Positions 19,777 through 29,146 of a stretch of DNA of 64,000 nucleotides are shown here, piece by piece. The position numbers and the translations under genes are program-made. Under the pieces are notes generated by a model. That model made no database searches and was not told where the DNA came from. It saw nothing but the letters and a program-made list of their open reading frames with translations. The stretch is from Methylomonas paludis (GTDB taxonomy: Bacteria > Pseudomonadota > Gammaproteobacteria > Methylococcales > Methylomonadaceae). Every line of letters starts with the position of its first letter. The stretch's first letter is position 1. Location: positions 2,976,001-3,040,000 of the forward strand of contig NZ_CP073754.1 of NCBI RefSeq assembly GCF_018734325.1, given 5' to 3'.

Positions 19777-19929
19777 TCACGACAATATAGTCAGAAAAAA
19801 CATTCCCCACAACACGACAACCAGGATAATTTCTTCGACCAAATTAAGCATCGCCTGTTTATTGGTTCGACTAATTCTGGCCAGTTGATTAGCTTTTTGA
19901 TCGCGCATATGAACGGTATTGTATATCAT
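19777..19929 (-). CDS. Small single-TM protein downstream of lexA (possible SOS-induced membrane peptide)
   Basis: This short frame codes for 50 residues. The ATG at 19929 is preceded by a strong GAGGAG at 6-base spacing, and the gene starts 12 bp after the lexA stop. The first 30 residues are polar and basic (MRDQKANQLARISRTNKQ) and the last 20 form one hydrophobic helix (EIILVVVLWGMFFLTILS). Small SOS-induced membrane peptides that stop cell division (SidA of Caulobacter, YneA of Bacillus) have a similar build, and gammaproteobacterial lexA is often followed by sulA. A division inhibitor role is inference from position and topology only. Confidence 0.65.
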   Translation of the reverse strand: MIYNTVHMRDQKANQLARISRTNKQAMLNLVEEIILVVVLWGMFFLTILS

Positions 19930-19941
19930 GGTACTACTCCT

Positions 19942-20568
19942 CTAATGATGGATATAACTGCGCATTTGTCCGACTAATACACCCTGAATTTCCACTTGCT
20001 GTGGCTTGTAGCGCATGGCTTCCATTTTGGAATTAGCAGGAATCAGTAAGGTTTCATGCGGATATTGCTCGATAAATTTCAATGTGGCTTCGGCCTTATC
20101 CACCAAGGCCACCACAATTTCGCCGTTACGAGCGTGGCTGCGTTGTTCAATAATTACCCAATCGCCGTCAAAAATACCTTCTTCGACCATAGAGTCACCT
20201 TTGACTTTAAGCACGTAACAGGGATTTTCGGTTTTAATTTGTTCAGGAATTGTCATGTAAGTGATATTTTCAATCGCTTCAATAGGCATACCGGCAGCAA
20301 TGACTCCAACAAAAGGCAGAGCGTTTGTATCGGCAGGAATAATCAAGGATTTTGCCCGGGCGGTTAAACGAATACCCCGCTGTTTGCGCTCAGATGGCTC
20401 AATATATTCCGCGTCGATCAAGGCCTTAATTTGGTGGTGCATAGAACCACGTGATTTCAAGCCCATCGCTGCACATAATTCGTCTAGGGTAGGTGGATGC
20501 AGAAAATCATCCTGACTATTCAACAGAAAATCCAGAATTTCTTTTTGTTTACGCGTCAATGTATGCAT
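19942..20568 (-). CDS. lexA: SOS repressor LexA
   Basis: This 208-residue repressor and self-cleaving protease starts at 20568 (MHTLTRKQKEILDFL); the frame extends to 20643, but the leader is unlike LexA and covers the operator. The winged HTH spans about residues 1-68 (TLDELCAAMGLKSRGSMHHQ). The cleavage site is Ala92-Gly93 (VIAAGMP). Catalytic Ser126 lies in KGDSMVEEGI and Lys164 in EATLKF. Three GAAC-type half sites at 11-bp spacing lie 27-52 bases upstream, implying autoregulation. The recognition helix differs from E. coli LexA, in line with a different operator. Confidence 0.93.
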   Translation of the reverse strand: MHTLTRKQKEILDFLLNSQDDFLHPPTLDELCAAMGLKSRGSMHHQIKALIDAEYIEPSERKQRGIRLTARAKSLIIPADTNALPFVGVIAAGMPIEAIENITYMTIPEQIKTENPCYVLKVKGDSMVEEGIFDGDWVIIEQRSHARNGEIVVALVDKAEATLKFIEQYPHETLLIPANSKMEAMRYKPQQVEIQGVLVGQMRSYIHH

Positions 20569-20594
20569 TTTTGTTTCCAATTTGTTCTTTAAAA

Positions 20595-20620
20595 GAATAC
20601 CACAAGAACGCAATAAGAAC
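20595..20620 (-). promoter_or_regulatory. Candidate LexA operator: GAAT-N7-GAAC-N7-GAAC array
   Basis: On the plus strand GAAT (20595-20598), GAAC (20606-20609) and GAAC (20617-20620) recur at exactly 11-base steps, reading GTTC-N7-GTTC-N7-ATTC toward lexA. The direct repeat GTTC-N7-GTTC is the known LexA box of Alphaproteobacteria. The E. coli box (CTG-N10-CAG) is not seen here. The position, 27-52 bp before the lexA ATG, fits an operator. Confidence 0.6.
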
Positions 20621-20652
20621 AAATGTAGATCAAAAAAAATCAAGGCCAGTTT

Positions 20653-20865
20653 GTGAGCCCCAAAAACTTGAACTTCAGCTTAGCCGACAACCTCAACCAG
20701 CAACTGAAATCAAAACTGTTTAACTTGCCGAATTCGATAGGTGCATCAAAACTCCGTGATTCCAGTACAATATGCGCCACAATGGACAATGCAAGCGCCG
20801 CACTGGATTGCTACCGTTTATTGCATATTGAAACGAAAGCTACACTAGATGTAGCCAAATTATAA
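20653..20865 (+). CDS. Possible small ORF upstream of the repeat-bearing membrane protein (weak)
   Basis: A 70-codon frame starts with GTG at 20653, without a clear ribosome binding site, and ends 20 bp before the next gene. The product has no recognisable domain, TM segment or motif. It may simply be leader DNA of the lexA divergent region. Listed only so the 317-bp interval is described. Confidence 0.2.
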   Translation: MSPKNLNFSLADNLNQQLKSKLFNLPNSIGASKLRDSSTICATMDNASAALDCYRLLHIETKATLDVAKL

Positions 20866-20885
20866 GAATTAAGAGGAGGCGTAAA

Positions 20886-21590
20886 ATGAACTTTATAGAG
20901 ATATTAGTGGTATTAATTATAATTGCCGCATTGTTTTATCAAATCAAACATAAATCGGCCAAAACTAAAGGCCAGCAAACTATCAGTCCTGCCCCGGCTA
21001 TTGATCCAGAAATACCGACAAAAGCAACAACGCTGCAGACTGACTTGCTTGAATCCATTCCCAGCACTAAGACTCAACTGGAATCAACGTTCACAGCTAA
21101 TCCTGACTGGATACCTGAAGACTCGGCTCTAAAACGGCATTACTTGAGCAACCGTGCCGCAGAAAAACTCGCCATCACCAACCCTTACCCGACAGATGCC
21201 AGTTTACGTCGGCATTATGAAAGTCAGTTAGCCAGTCAATTACCCCAAGTAACACCTGCAAACCAGATCGCTGCTTTAGACGATACCGCTGAAATCGGCC
21301 TGCACACTACAGCCAGCACCATCCAAATTGAGTCGGAGACAGCAGAAATAGCTGCTGAACCTTTGTCTAGCATATCAATATCCGCTGAACCCGAAACATC
21401 CACAACCTCCAGCCCAATTCCAAGCTTAAAAGCCACTATCCCGGAAGACTCTACCTTGAAACGGCACTTTCTAACTCAGTTGCAAGCCAGCATTAGCGCT
21501 CAGTTACCACCAAAGCCTAGTGACGCCACGCTCAAACGTCATTACGATGCGCTAGTTCAAGCTAAACTGGCCGAATATCTGCAACAATAA
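20886..21590 (+). CDS. Membrane-anchored protein with four P-x-D-x-x-L-[KR]-R-H-[YF] repeats
   Basis: This 234-residue protein has a strong AGAGGAGG site before its ATG. Residues 3-20 are a hydrophobic anchor (FIEILVVLIIIAALFYQI), followed by a Thr/Ser/Pro/Ala-rich acidic region. Four copies of one motif stand out: PEDSALKRHY (77-86), PTDASLRRHY (102-111), PEDSTLKRHF (186-195) and PSDATLKRHY (211-220), each followed by an amphipathic L/A/Q-rich helix. They sit as two pairs separated by a low-complexity linker of about 75 residues. I do not recognise the family. The build suggests a cytoplasm- or periplasm-facing scaffold with repeated short binding helices. Confidence 0.75.
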   Translation: MNFIEILVVLIIIAALFYQIKHKSAKTKGQQTISPAPAIDPEIPTKATTLQTDLLESIPSTKTQLESTFTANPDWIPEDSALKRHYLSNRAAEKLAITNPYPTDASLRRHYESQLASQLPQVTPANQIAALDDTAEIGLHTTASTIQIESETAEIAAEPLSSISISAEPETSTTSSPIPSLKATIPEDSTLKRHFLTQLQASISAQLPPKPSDATLKRHYDALVQAKLAEYLQQ

Positions 21591-21615
21591 CGATATCGCA
21601 AAATAAATTAGCAAT

Positions 21616-21633
21616 CCCCCTTTTCAAAGGGGG
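21616..21633. terminator. Stem-loop between converging repeat protein and tex
   Basis: CCCCCTTT (21616-21623) and AAAGGGGG (21626-21633) form an 8-bp stem with a 2-base core that would open to a slightly larger loop. It lies in the 96-bp gap between two converging genes and could serve both. No T-tract follows directly. Confidence 0.45.
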
Positions 21634-21686
21634 ACACAAACCATTAGGTTTTACTGGTCTTTTTCAGCAATCCTTGCCGACGACTG

Positions 21687-23963
21687 TTATTTGCCTAATG
21701 CCTTGGCAAAAGCATTCCGCAAAGTATTATCCAATTGCGGCTGTGACTTAACTTTCTGCACGTTTTTTGCCGGTTTTTCACTGCGCACAATTTCACTGCC
21801 ATCAAGATTTTTCTTCATGCTCAAAGAAATTCGCTGCCGGGCAACATCAATCTCCAACACTCGTACTTTGACCATATCACCGGTTTTGACCACTACGCGC
21901 GGATCCTTGACAAAATCATCAGCCAGATGCGAAATATGTACCAAACCATCCTGATGTACTCCAATATCAACGAAAGCCCCAAAATTGGCTACGTTGGTCA
22001 CCACCCCTTCCAGCAACATACCCGGCTGTAAATCGGTGATTTTTTCTATGCCGGCTTTGAATTGCACGCTCTTAAACTCAGGACGCGGATCCCGCCCCGG
22101 TTTTTCCAGTTCCTGCAATATATCGACAACCGTTGGCAAACCGAATTCACTGTTAATGTAGTTTGCTGGTTTTAGACTGCGCAAGAAGTGGCTCTGACCA
22201 ATTAATTCCTGAATAGATTTGCCGGTATCATCCAAAATAGCATTCACGACCGGATAGGCCTCCGGATGAACAGCCGAAGCATCCAGCGGATTATCACCAA
22301 CCATGATGCGCAAAAAACCAGCGGCCTGCTCATAAGCTTTTTCGCCAAAACGCGGCACCTTTTTCAACTGCTTGCGATTCAGAAATGGACCATTTACATT
22401 CCGGTAAGCCACAATATTTTCACTGATACTGCCGGACAAACCCGACACTTGTTTTAGCAGGGCTGCAGAAGCTGTGTTGACATCGACCCCAATAGCATTT
22501 ACACAATCCTCAACCACGGTATCCAGCATCCGGGCCAATTGCAGTTGATTGACATCATGTTGATATTGACCAACCCCAATGGCTTTAGGCTCAATTTTTA
22601 CTAATTCAGCCAAAGGATCCTGCAAGCGCCGAGCAATCGAAACCGCTCCGCGCAAGGAAACATCCAGTTCAGGAAACTCTTTGGCCGCCAGTTCCGATGC
22701 CGAGTAAACCGAAGCCCCAGCTTCAGATACGGTGACCTTATGAATTGCTAAATCAGTATGCAGCTTCATCAAATCACCAATCAATTGATCGGTCTCACGA
22801 GAACCGGTGCCATTACCTATACTGACTAAATCCACGCGATGCTGTTTTATCAATCCAACCAACACGGTAATCGATTGCTGCCACTGATTTTTTGGTGGAT
22901 GAGGATAAATGGTATCGGTTGCCAATACTTTGCCGGTAGCATCAACTATAGCCACTTTTACGCCAGTACGGATACCGGGATCCAACCCCATCGTGGTTTT
23001 TGGACCCGCCGGAGCCGCCAGTAATAAATCGCGTAAATTGCCGGCAAACACTCTGATAGCTTCCTGTTCAGCCGCCTCACGTAACCGTAGCTTTAAATCC
23101 AAATCAATGCGGGTAAATAATTTTATTTTCCAGGCAAATCGGGCTGTCTCGGCCAGCCAGGCATCGGCTGGCCGATTAATATCAGCAACATTCAAATAGC
23201 GAGCCACAAATTGGGTACAAATTTGTTGTTCTTCCTGATCTTGTTCGCCCGCTTTTAAAGTCAAAGTCAGCAAATCTTCATTACGCCCTCGAAACAAAGC
23301 TAAGGCACGATGAGACGGAATCTTGCTGATTGCTTCACTGTAATCAAAATAATCTGTGAACTTGGCTGCCTCAGCGGTTTTGCCGCTGATTACCGTGGCA
23401 TGGAGTATGCCTTTGCTCCAGATTCGTTCTCGCAACTCGCTCAACAATTCTGCAGCTTCACTTACTCGTTCCATAATTATCTGACGAGCGCCATCCAAGG
23501 CGGCAAGCACATCGACCACGCCTTTATCTGCATCAATATAAGCCAACGCAGCTTGTTCTGGTATCAAACTTCGATTTTCCAATAAGGCATCCGCCAATGG
23601 CTCCAATCCTGCTTCCCGGGCAATTTGGGCTTTGGTACGGCGCTTAGGCTTATAAGGTAAGTACAAATCCTCCAGCAGAGTTTTGGTATCTGCAGCAAGC
23701 AGGCTTTGTTCTAGTTCAGCGGAGAGCTTGCCCTGTTCGCGTATACTGTCAAGAATACTCTCGCGGCGCTGATTCAGCTCTCTTAAATACCCCAGACGCT
23801 GTTCCAGGTTACGCAACTGGGTATCATCTAAACCTCCGGTCACTTCTTTGCGGTAACGCGCAATAAACGGCACGGTTGCACCTTCATCAAGCAAAGCCAC
23901 TGCGGCAGTAACTTGTTGAGGTCTGACAGAAAGTTCTTCGGCAATACGTAGAATGACATCCAT
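21687..23963 (-). CDS. tex: RNA-binding transcriptional accessory protein Tex
   Basis: The start at 23963 ([15 protein letters not shown]) gives 758 residues and aligns with the E. coli YhgF start; an ATG at 23996 in the same frame is the alternative, and neither has a strong ribosome binding site. The order of domains is: N-terminal helical region with [19 protein letters not shown], YqgF-like domain ([21 protein letters not shown]), helix-hairpin-helix region ([16 protein letters not shown]) and a C-terminal S1 domain ([28 protein letters not shown]). Tex binds nucleic acid and affects transcription and virulence genes in several species. It is a single-gene unit. Confidence 0.95.
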   Translation of the reverse strand: MDVILRIAEELSVRPQQVTAAVALLDEGATVPFIARYRKEVTGGLDDTQLRNLEQRLGYLRELNQRRESILDSIREQGKLSAELEQSLLAADTKTLLEDLYLPYKPKRRTKAQIAREAGLEPLADALLENRSLIPEQAALAYIDADKGVVDVLAALDGARQIIMERVSEAAELLSELRERIWSKGILHATVISGKTAEAAKFTDYFDYSEAISKIPSHRALALFRGRNEDLLTLTLKAGEQDQEEQQICTQFVARYLNVADINRPADAWLAETARFAWKIKLFTRIDLDLKLRLREAAEQEAIRVFAGNLRDLLLAAPAGPKTTMGLDPGIRTGVKVAIVDATGKVLATDTIYPHPPKNQWQQSITVLVGLIKQHRVDLVSIGNGTGSRETDQLIGDLMKLHTDLAIHKVTVSEAGASVYSASELAAKEFPELDVSLRGAVSIARRLQDPLAELVKIEPKAIGVGQYQHDVNQLQLARMLDTVVEDCVNAIGVDVNTASAALLKQVSGLSGSISENIVAYRNVNGPFLNRKQLKKVPRFGEKAYEQAAGFLRIMVGDNPLDASAVHPEAYPVVNAILDDTGKSIQELIGQSHFLRSLKPANYINSEFGLPTVVDILQELEKPGRDPRPEFKSVQFKAGIEKITDLQPGMLLEGVVTNVANFGAFVDIGVHQDGLVHISHLADDFVKDPRVVVKTGDMVKVRVLEIDVARQRISLSMKKNLDGSEIVRSEKPAKNVQKVKSQPQLDNTLRNAFAKALGK

Positions 23964-24100
23964 TGTTTGCTGTGCTACTGAGTTGAAAACGTGCATTTTA
24001 CCAGTACCAACATAAAAGACAGCAGGCAAAATCAAATGCAATTGACAGTAATGATACTGGATTGATATGCGATGTAACGGGAAACCGCTACGCCACAAAT

Positions 24101-24135
24101 AAAAAAGCCATCGTCTGTGTTAACAGACGATGGCT
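24101..24135 (-). terminator. Rho-independent terminator of the 65-residue membrane protein gene
   Basis: AGCCATCGTCTGT (24106-24118) and ACAGACGATGGCT (24123-24135) form a perfect 13-bp stem with a GTTA loop. On the minus strand it is followed by a T-run (A-run at 24101-24106). It lies 40 bp after the stop of the gene at 24175-24372. Confidence 0.9.
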
Positions 24136-24174
24136 AATATTGGATAAATTTATTATTATTCTTATTGCAAAAAT

Positions 24175-24372
24175 TTATTTTGCTTGGCTTAATACATCAT
24201 TATTGAAGTCTTTGTGTTTAGCCAAGGTTTGAGCTTCGCTAGAGATGTCGGTTTGTGCACTGTATTTCAAATGCTTGGTTTCATCAGCTTTCAGCCACAA
24301 TACACCAGCAATGGCGACTACTGTAACGCCAATAACGACAGCCCAGGTATTATCTTTTTCTTGTTCAGCCAT
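24175..24372 (-). CDS. Small single-TM protein of unknown function
   Basis: This 65-residue protein has an acidic start (MAEQEKDN), one TM helix at about residues 9-26 (TWAVVIGVTVVAIAGVLWL), then a polar Lys/Gln/Ser/Asp-rich tail. The ATG follows AGAGAGGA at good spacing. It is a monocistronic unit with a consensus-like promoter about 100 bp upstream and a perfect terminator, so it is likely well expressed. I do not recognise the family; a small subunit or assembly partner of a membrane complex is possible but unproven. Confidence 0.75.
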   Translation of the reverse strand: MAEQEKDNTWAVVIGVTVVAIAGVLWLKADETKHLKYSAQTDISSEAQTLAKHKDFNNDVLSQAK

Positions 24373-24854
24373 TTTTAAATCCTCTCTAAAGATTGTTGTA
24401 ATAGCCCTTTACTAAGGGGCAACTCGAGTTGTATGTCGAAATTTAGAATTATTTTTAAGTCGACGGGGTATTTTTTACACCTAAATTTGTTTTGTGTCAA
24501 AACTTTATTTAAAAAAAAAATTGACCCCCCATTTTTACACTGCTCAGTAAAAACACTTTCACCTCCAATTATATGATAAAATTAAGTTTTTATTGAGATT
24601 GTCCATTTTTCAGCATTAACCAAAACCCCCCGATTCAGACTGTCATCAAAAACCAAAAATCGGTTGAATTTACGCATTTCCGATGCTTATCCTGATCTGC
24701 CTTAGAGCAAATTTTCTGTTGAATTCTCTCGGAGCTCCGTAATTAAACCTGTTTTCAGCCTGCTGAGGCTTAGTCAACGACCACCGGTACAATTTCAATA
24801 AACACTAATCTGTAATAGAATACGTGACCTTTGAACTCAGGTTTAACGATTACC
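24373..24854. other. AT-rich intergenic region between a small membrane protein gene and nrdR
   Basis: There is no gene in 482 bases. Visible structure: a perfect palindrome CAACTCGAGTTG (24420-24431) and a nearby GCCCTT/AAGGGGC stem (24403-24420) in the 5' leader of the minus-strand gene; a minus-strand promoter candidate at 24472-24500; and two copies of GTGTAAAAA-like sequence on the minus strand. Nothing recognisable lies directly before nrdR, and no typical NrdR box was found by eye. Confidence 0.5.
24472..24500 (-). promoter_or_regulatory. Candidate sigma70 promoter of the 65-residue membrane protein gene
   Basis: On the minus strand a consensus TTGACA (24495-24500) and TAAAAA (24472-24477) are 17 bases apart. 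This would give a leader of about 90 bases holding the palindrome and stem noted nearby. Confidence 0.5.
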
Positions 24855-25313
24855 ATGCGTTGTCCGTTTTGCTCTGCACAAGATACCAGGGTCATAGACA
24901 CCCGCTTGGCCGACGAAGGCGACCAAGTCAAACGTCGCCGGGAATGCTCAGCCTGCAAAGAGCGTTTCACTACCTTTGAAACTGTGGAATTAAGCTTGCC
25001 GCGCATTATTAAACGCAACGGCGACCGTCAGAGCTTTGATGAAAACAAACTGCGGGCTGGAATGCAACGCGCCCTAGAAAAACGCCCGGTCCAGGCCGAT
25101 GCTGTAGAAGCTGCACTCAGCCGTATCAAGAAAACTTTGCAAGTCAAAGGTGACAGGGAAATTCCGGCGCTGGAATTGGGTGAACTGGTTATGAAAGAAT
25201 TACGCGCCCTAGATCATGTGGCTTTTGTACGGTTTGCTTCAGTCTATCGCAGTTTTCAGGATGTCAGTGAATTTACCGAAATGATCGAAAACTTGCAAAA
25301 GCATGACGAATAG
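24855..25313 (+). CDS. nrdR: Transcriptional repressor NrdR
   Basis: This repressor of ribonucleotide reductase genes senses ATP/dATP. Starting at [10 protein letters not shown] (24855) gives 152 residues; the frame upstream to 24831 adds non-homologous residues. A zinc ribbon is formed by CPFC and CSAC (about residues 3-6 and 31-34), followed by the ATP-cone (about 49-139) with [17 protein letters not shown]. It overlaps ribD by 11 bp, the classic nrdR-ribD junction. Confidence 0.95.
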   Translation: MRCPFCSAQDTRVIDTRLADEGDQVKRRRECSACKERFTTFETVELSLPRIIKRNGDRQSFDENKLRAGMQRALEKRPVQADAVEAALSRIKKTLQVKGDREIPALELGELVMKELRALDHVAFVRFASVYRSFQDVSEFTEMIENLQKHDE

Positions 25314-26397
25314 TGATGACGCCGGCTTCATGGCTCGAGCGCTAAATCTGGCAACTCAAGGCCAATACACCACTGACCCGAACCCTCATGTGGGCTGTGT
25401 GTTGGTAAAAAAGGGCGTTATTATTGCTGAAGGCTGGACCCAACGTGCCGGCCAAGCCCATGCCGAAATCCATGCTTTGAATAAAACTCATGATGCACGC
25501 GGTGCGACCGCTTACGTTACTCTGGAACCATGCAGCCATTATGGCCGAACCGGGCCATGCTGTGACGCACTAATAGACGCCGGTATCGGTCGGGTAGTGG
25601 TGGCCATGTCAGACCCTAATCCACTAGTCTCTGGTCAAGGTTTACAGAAATTACGCGCCGCCGGTATCAGCGTGGAACAAGGCTTATTGCAGCAGGAAGC
25701 AATGCAATTGAATCGTGGTTTTTTTAAACGTATGCAGCAGGGACTGCCGTGGATTACCAGCAAACTGGCAATGAGTATGGATGGCCGTACTGCCCTAGCC
25801 TCCGGTGAAAGCCGTTGGATTACCTCGGCACAATCCCGTCAGGATGTGCAGCGTTGGCGCGCCGCCAGCAGTGCAATTATCACGGGGATAGGTACTGTAC
25901 TTCATGATGATCCACAACTGAACGCCCGCGTTGATTTTGATCTGGTGGAACCGGTAACAGTTGTACTGGATACGCATTTACGCATGCCCCTAACTGCAAA
26001 AATGCTGCAAAATCGAAGCGAAACCTGGTTATTTACCTGTAGCGACAACTTGCTCAAGCAGCGCCAATTGCAAGATGCAGGCTGTAAAATCTGGCAGGTA
26101 ACTGCCGTTAACCAGCGCCCGAACTTACATGAAGTCTTTAAATTGTTAGCCGCCCAGCAAATCAATACGGCCTGGGTGGAAGCGGGGGCAACCCTTAATG
26201 GTGCGCTGCTGGAAAGCAATCTGGTTGATGAATGGCTGATCTATATGGCCACTTGCATTCTGGGTGATCAAGGTCGCGGCTTATTCCATCTGCCGGGCAT
26301 ACAAACCATGACACAGAAGAAACAACTGAATTTACTGAATATCCGCCAGATTGGTCCGGATTTACGTTTGACATTTACTTCGCAGACACCTACATAA
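25303..26397 (+). CDS. ribD: Bifunctional riboflavin biosynthesis deaminase/reductase RibD
   Basis: It carries out the second and third steps of riboflavin synthesis. The 364-residue protein has an N-terminal zinc deaminase domain with HAEIHALN and the cysteine pair in [15 protein letters not shown]. The C-terminal reductase domain (from about residue 145) begins with [20 protein letters not shown]. It is translationally coupled to nrdR and followed by ribE after 5 bp. Confidence 0.96.
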   Translation: MTNSDDAGFMARALNLATQGQYTTDPNPHVGCVLVKKGVIIAEGWTQRAGQAHAEIHALNKTHDARGATAYVTLEPCSHYGRTGPCCDALIDAGIGRVVVAMSDPNPLVSGQGLQKLRAAGISVEQGLLQQEAMQLNRGFFKRMQQGLPWITSKLAMSMDGRTALASGESRWITSAQSRQDVQRWRAASSAIITGIGTVLHDDPQLNARVDFDLVEPVTVVLDTHLRMPLTAKMLQNRSETWLFTCSDNLLKQRQLQDAGCKIWQVTAVNQRPNLHEVFKLLAAQQINTAWVEAGATLNGALLESNLVDEWLIYMATCILGDQGRGLFHLPGIQTMTQKKQLNLLNIRQIGPDLRLTFTSQTPT

Positions 26398-26402
26398 TCA
26401 TT

Positions 26403-27059
26403 ATGTTTACAGGCATTATTCTCTCAGTCGGCACTATTGCCGCCGTGCAGGCTCGCGGCGGGGATTATCGTCTAAAAATCTCCACAGGCAAACTATCCCT
26501 TGCCGAAGCCGGCTTAGGTGACAGCATTGCTGTTAACGGTGTATGTTTGACTGCCGTAGAACTGGGCGACCACCATTTTTGCGCCGATATTTCAAATGAA
26601 ACACTGACACGAACGACGCTGGCAACCGCCAGCATCGGCAGAGCTGTGAATCTGGAACTGGCTTTAACCCCTAGCAGCCGACTGGGTGGTCATATTGTCA
26701 GCGGCCATGTGGACGGCATTGGTAAAGTCTTGGAAAAACAGGCAGATGGTCGTTCAATCCGGTTTAAATTTAAAGCACCAGATAATTTAGCCAAATACAT
26801 AGCTGAAAAAGGTTCGATTTGCATAGACGGCATCAGCTTAACTGTCAATCAAGTGGAAGGCGCTTACTTTAGCGTCAACATTGTGCCGCATACCTTATTA
26901 GAAACCACATTGGGAACGACCAATGTCGGGACAGAGGTCAATCTGGAAGTCGATTTGTTGGCCCGTTATCTGGAGCGTTTAATGCAGGGTGACACAGCAG
27001 CAAAATATCAGGGCTCCATTACCGAGACCTTTTTACAAAACAGTGGCTTTATCAAATGA
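26403..27059 (+). CDS. ribE: Riboflavin synthase alpha chain
   Basis: It dismutates two molecules of dimethylribityllumazine to riboflavin. The 218-residue protein shows the two-barrel repeat: MFTGIILSVGTI with GDSIAVNGVCLT in the N half and GGHIVSGHVDGIG with KGSICIDGISLTVN in the C half. It overlaps ribB by 4 bp (ATGA). Confidence 0.95.
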   Translation: MFTGIILSVGTIAAVQARGGDYRLKISTGKLSLAEAGLGDSIAVNGVCLTAVELGDHHFCADISNETLTRTTLATASIGRAVNLELALTPSSRLGGHIVSGHVDGIGKVLEKQADGRSIRFKFKAPDNLAKYIAEKGSICIDGISLTVNQVEGAYFSVNIVPHTLLETTLGTTNVGTEVNLEVDLLARYLERLMQGDTAAKYQGSITETFLQNSGFIK

Positions 27060-28174
27060 ATAGCATAGAAGAAATCATTACCGATCTACGTCAGGGCAAA
27101 ATGGTCATCATAATGGATGACGAGAGCCGCGAAAATGAAGGTGATCTGTTGATGGCCGCGACTTTCACCCGTCCTGAAGATGTCAACTTTATGGCCAAAT
27201 ACGGTCGAGGCTTGATTTGTCTAACCTTGACCCGCGAGCGTTGTCAACAATTACGTTTACCTTTGATGGTTAGCGACAATCAAACGCCTTATACCACCAA
27301 TTTTACCGTTTCAATTGAAGCGGCACAGGGAGTGACAACAGGAATTTCCGCTGCCGACCGGGCGTTAACCATCCAATCTGCAGTATCAAAAAATGCTCAA
27401 CCCAGTGATCTGGTGCAGCCTGGCCATATTTTTCCATTGATGGCCCAACCCGGCGGCGTGTTAAATCGGGCCGGCCATACTGAAGCGGGTTGCGATTTGG
27501 CACGACTGGCCGGAGTGGAACCAGCGGCAGTGATAGTCGAGATTCTGAATGACGACGGCAGCATGGCACGCCGGCCCGATTTGGAGCTATTTGCGGCACA
27601 ACACGATTTAAAAATAGGCACTATTGCCGATCTGATTCATTACCGCATCCGTCACGAAAACACCCTGGAACGTATTAGTGAGTGCCACTATCCCACCGAG
27701 TTCGGCTTATTTAAACTATATGCCTATCAAGACCGGAATGACGATAATGTACATCTGGCCTTGGTAATGGGAGATGTGGCCGGCGACGACCCGGTTTTAG
27801 TCCGGGTACATGCCCGAAACTTGATTGATGACTTGTTTTTCTCGTTACGTAGCGATTGCATGGTGCCGATCCGTGAAGCACTGTGCAAAATTGCCGAGGC
27901 CGGACGCGGAGTATTGGTTATTGTTCGTAGTAATGAAAATAATAAAGCGCTGGTAGAACTGATACATCATTACCAAATGCAGGATAACGGCATTAGGGAC
28001 GGTCAATCCGCCTACGAGGGGCCGGACTGGCGTACCACAGGCACCGGGTCGAGAATTCTGGCCGATCTGGGCGTCAGACGCTTAAAAGTAATGGGTACCC
28101 AAAAAAAATATATTGGTCTGTCGGGCTTTGACCTGGAAGTGGTCGAGCATGTCGAGGGATCATTTAAGCTGTAA
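27056..28174 (+). CDS. ribB: 3,4-dihydroxy-2-butanone 4-phosphate synthase with degenerate GTP cyclohydrolase II-like domain (RibBX type)
   Basis: The N-terminal half (about residues 1-200) is a complete DHBP synthase with [25 protein letters not shown] and [12 protein letters not shown]. The C-terminal half has the GTP cyclohydrolase II fold but its zinc site is broken: the E. coli RibA CLTGD...LRCDCG motif reads [14 protein letters not shown], so Asn255 and Ser266 replace two of three zinc cysteines. The first riboflavin step therefore probably needs a separate RibA elsewhere. Such two-domain RibBX proteins are known in gammaproteobacteria. It sits 52 bp upstream of ribH. Confidence 0.92.
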   Translation: MNSIEEIITDLRQGKMVIIMDDESRENEGDLLMAATFTRPEDVNFMAKYGRGLICLTLTRERCQQLRLPLMVSDNQTPYTTNFTVSIEAAQGVTTGISAADRALTIQSAVSKNAQPSDLVQPGHIFPLMAQPGGVLNRAGHTEAGCDLARLAGVEPAAVIVEILNDDGSMARRPDLELFAAQHDLKIGTIADLIHYRIRHENTLERISECHYPTEFGLFKLYAYQDRNDDNVHLALVMGDVAGDDPVLVRVHARNLIDDLFFSLRSDCMVPIREALCKIAEAGRGVLVIVRSNENNKALVELIHHYQMQDNGIRDGQSAYEGPDWRTTGTGSRILADLGVRRLKVMGTQKKYIGLSGFDLEVVEHVEGSFKL

Positions 28175-28226
28175 AGCTGCACTTAACTACACCGTATCAC
28201 ACTAATCATTAAATTAAGGTAAAAAT

Positions 28227-28703
28227 ATGGCAACTGTCACTATTCTGGAAGGCAATCTATCTGCGCTAGGCGGCAAATTTTGCATTGTTTCTTCACGTTT
28301 CAACAGCTTCATCGTCGAGCAATTGGAAGCCGGTGCCATTGATGCATTGGTACGTCACGGGGCAGACCGAAACACCATTACCCTCGTCAAAGCCCCTGGG
28401 GCTTTCGAATTACCTAGTGTCGTACAACGAATTGCTGCGACTAAAAAATATGACGCGATTATTGCGTTAGGTGCTGTCATCCGTGGTGGCACTCCACATT
28501 TTGAATATGTGGCCGGCGAATGCGTAAAAGGTATCGCTCAGATTGCTTTACAATACGACATCCCAGTTAGTTTTGGGGTATTGACCGTAGACAGTATCGA
28601 ACAAGCCATAGAGCGGGCAGGCACTAAAGCAGGTAATAAAGGTGCAGAAGCCGCACTATCGGCCATAGAAATGGTTAGCTTATTTAGAAATCTGGGCGTT
28701 TAA
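28227..28703 (+). CDS. ribH: 6,7-dimethyl-8-ribityllumazine synthase
   Basis: It condenses the RibB and RibD products to lumazine. The 158-residue protein has [28 protein letters not shown], and the phosphate-binding [14 protein letters not shown] loop (about residues 80-93) with the catalytic histidine. The length suits icosahedral or pentameric LS. It overlaps the nusB start by one base. Confidence 0.96.
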   Translation: MATVTILEGNLSALGGKFCIVSSRFNSFIVEQLEAGAIDALVRHGADRNTITLVKAPGAFELPSVVQRIAATKKYDAIIALGAVIRGGTPHFEYVAGECVKGIAQIALQYDIPVSFGVLTVDSIEQAIERAGTKAGNKGAEAALSAIEMVSLFRNLGV

Positions 28704-29146
28704 TGAGTCAGGCAAAAACTAATGCAAGAAAGTGCGCGGTTCAGGCACTCTATCAATGGCAGATGAGCGGCGAGAGCTTGAGCCGTATTGAAATTTATTT
28801 TCAGGAAGAAGATCACCTGAAAGGTGCCCAAAAAAATTATTTTAATGAAATATTTCACGGTGTTCCAGCTCAGCTTGATGTGATAGATGCTGCACTAGCT
28901 GAATTTGTAGACCGGCCAGTGGAAAAAATCGATCCAGTGGAGCGTGCTATCTTGCGGGTAGGTGTTTATGAACTGATTAACCGGCTGGAAACACCCTATA
29001 AAGTCATCATCAATGAAGGCGTTAATCTGGCCAAGTTTTTTGGTGCGGAAGGTAGTCATAAATATATTAACGGCATCCTTGACAAGGTATCACAGAAACA
29101 ACGCGCTGTGGAAATCGCTAGTAAACAGGCCCCATCTGCTCCTTAA
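28703..29146 (+). CDS. nusB: Transcription antitermination factor NusB
   Basis: This 147-residue all-helical protein acts with NusE on rRNA boxA. It starts SQAKTNARKCAVQALYQWQMSG and carries DRPVEKIDPVERAILRVGVYEL and YKVIINEGVNLAKFFG, typical NusB motifs. It follows ribH and precedes thiL with one-base overlaps, the conserved ribH-nusB-thiL order. Confidence 0.96.
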   Translation: MSQAKTNARKCAVQALYQWQMSGESLSRIEIYFQEEDHLKGAQKNYFNEIFHGVPAQLDVIDAALAEFVDRPVEKIDPVERAILRVGVYELINRLETPYKVIINEGVNLAKFFGAEGSHKYINGILDKVSQKQRAVEIASKQAPSAP

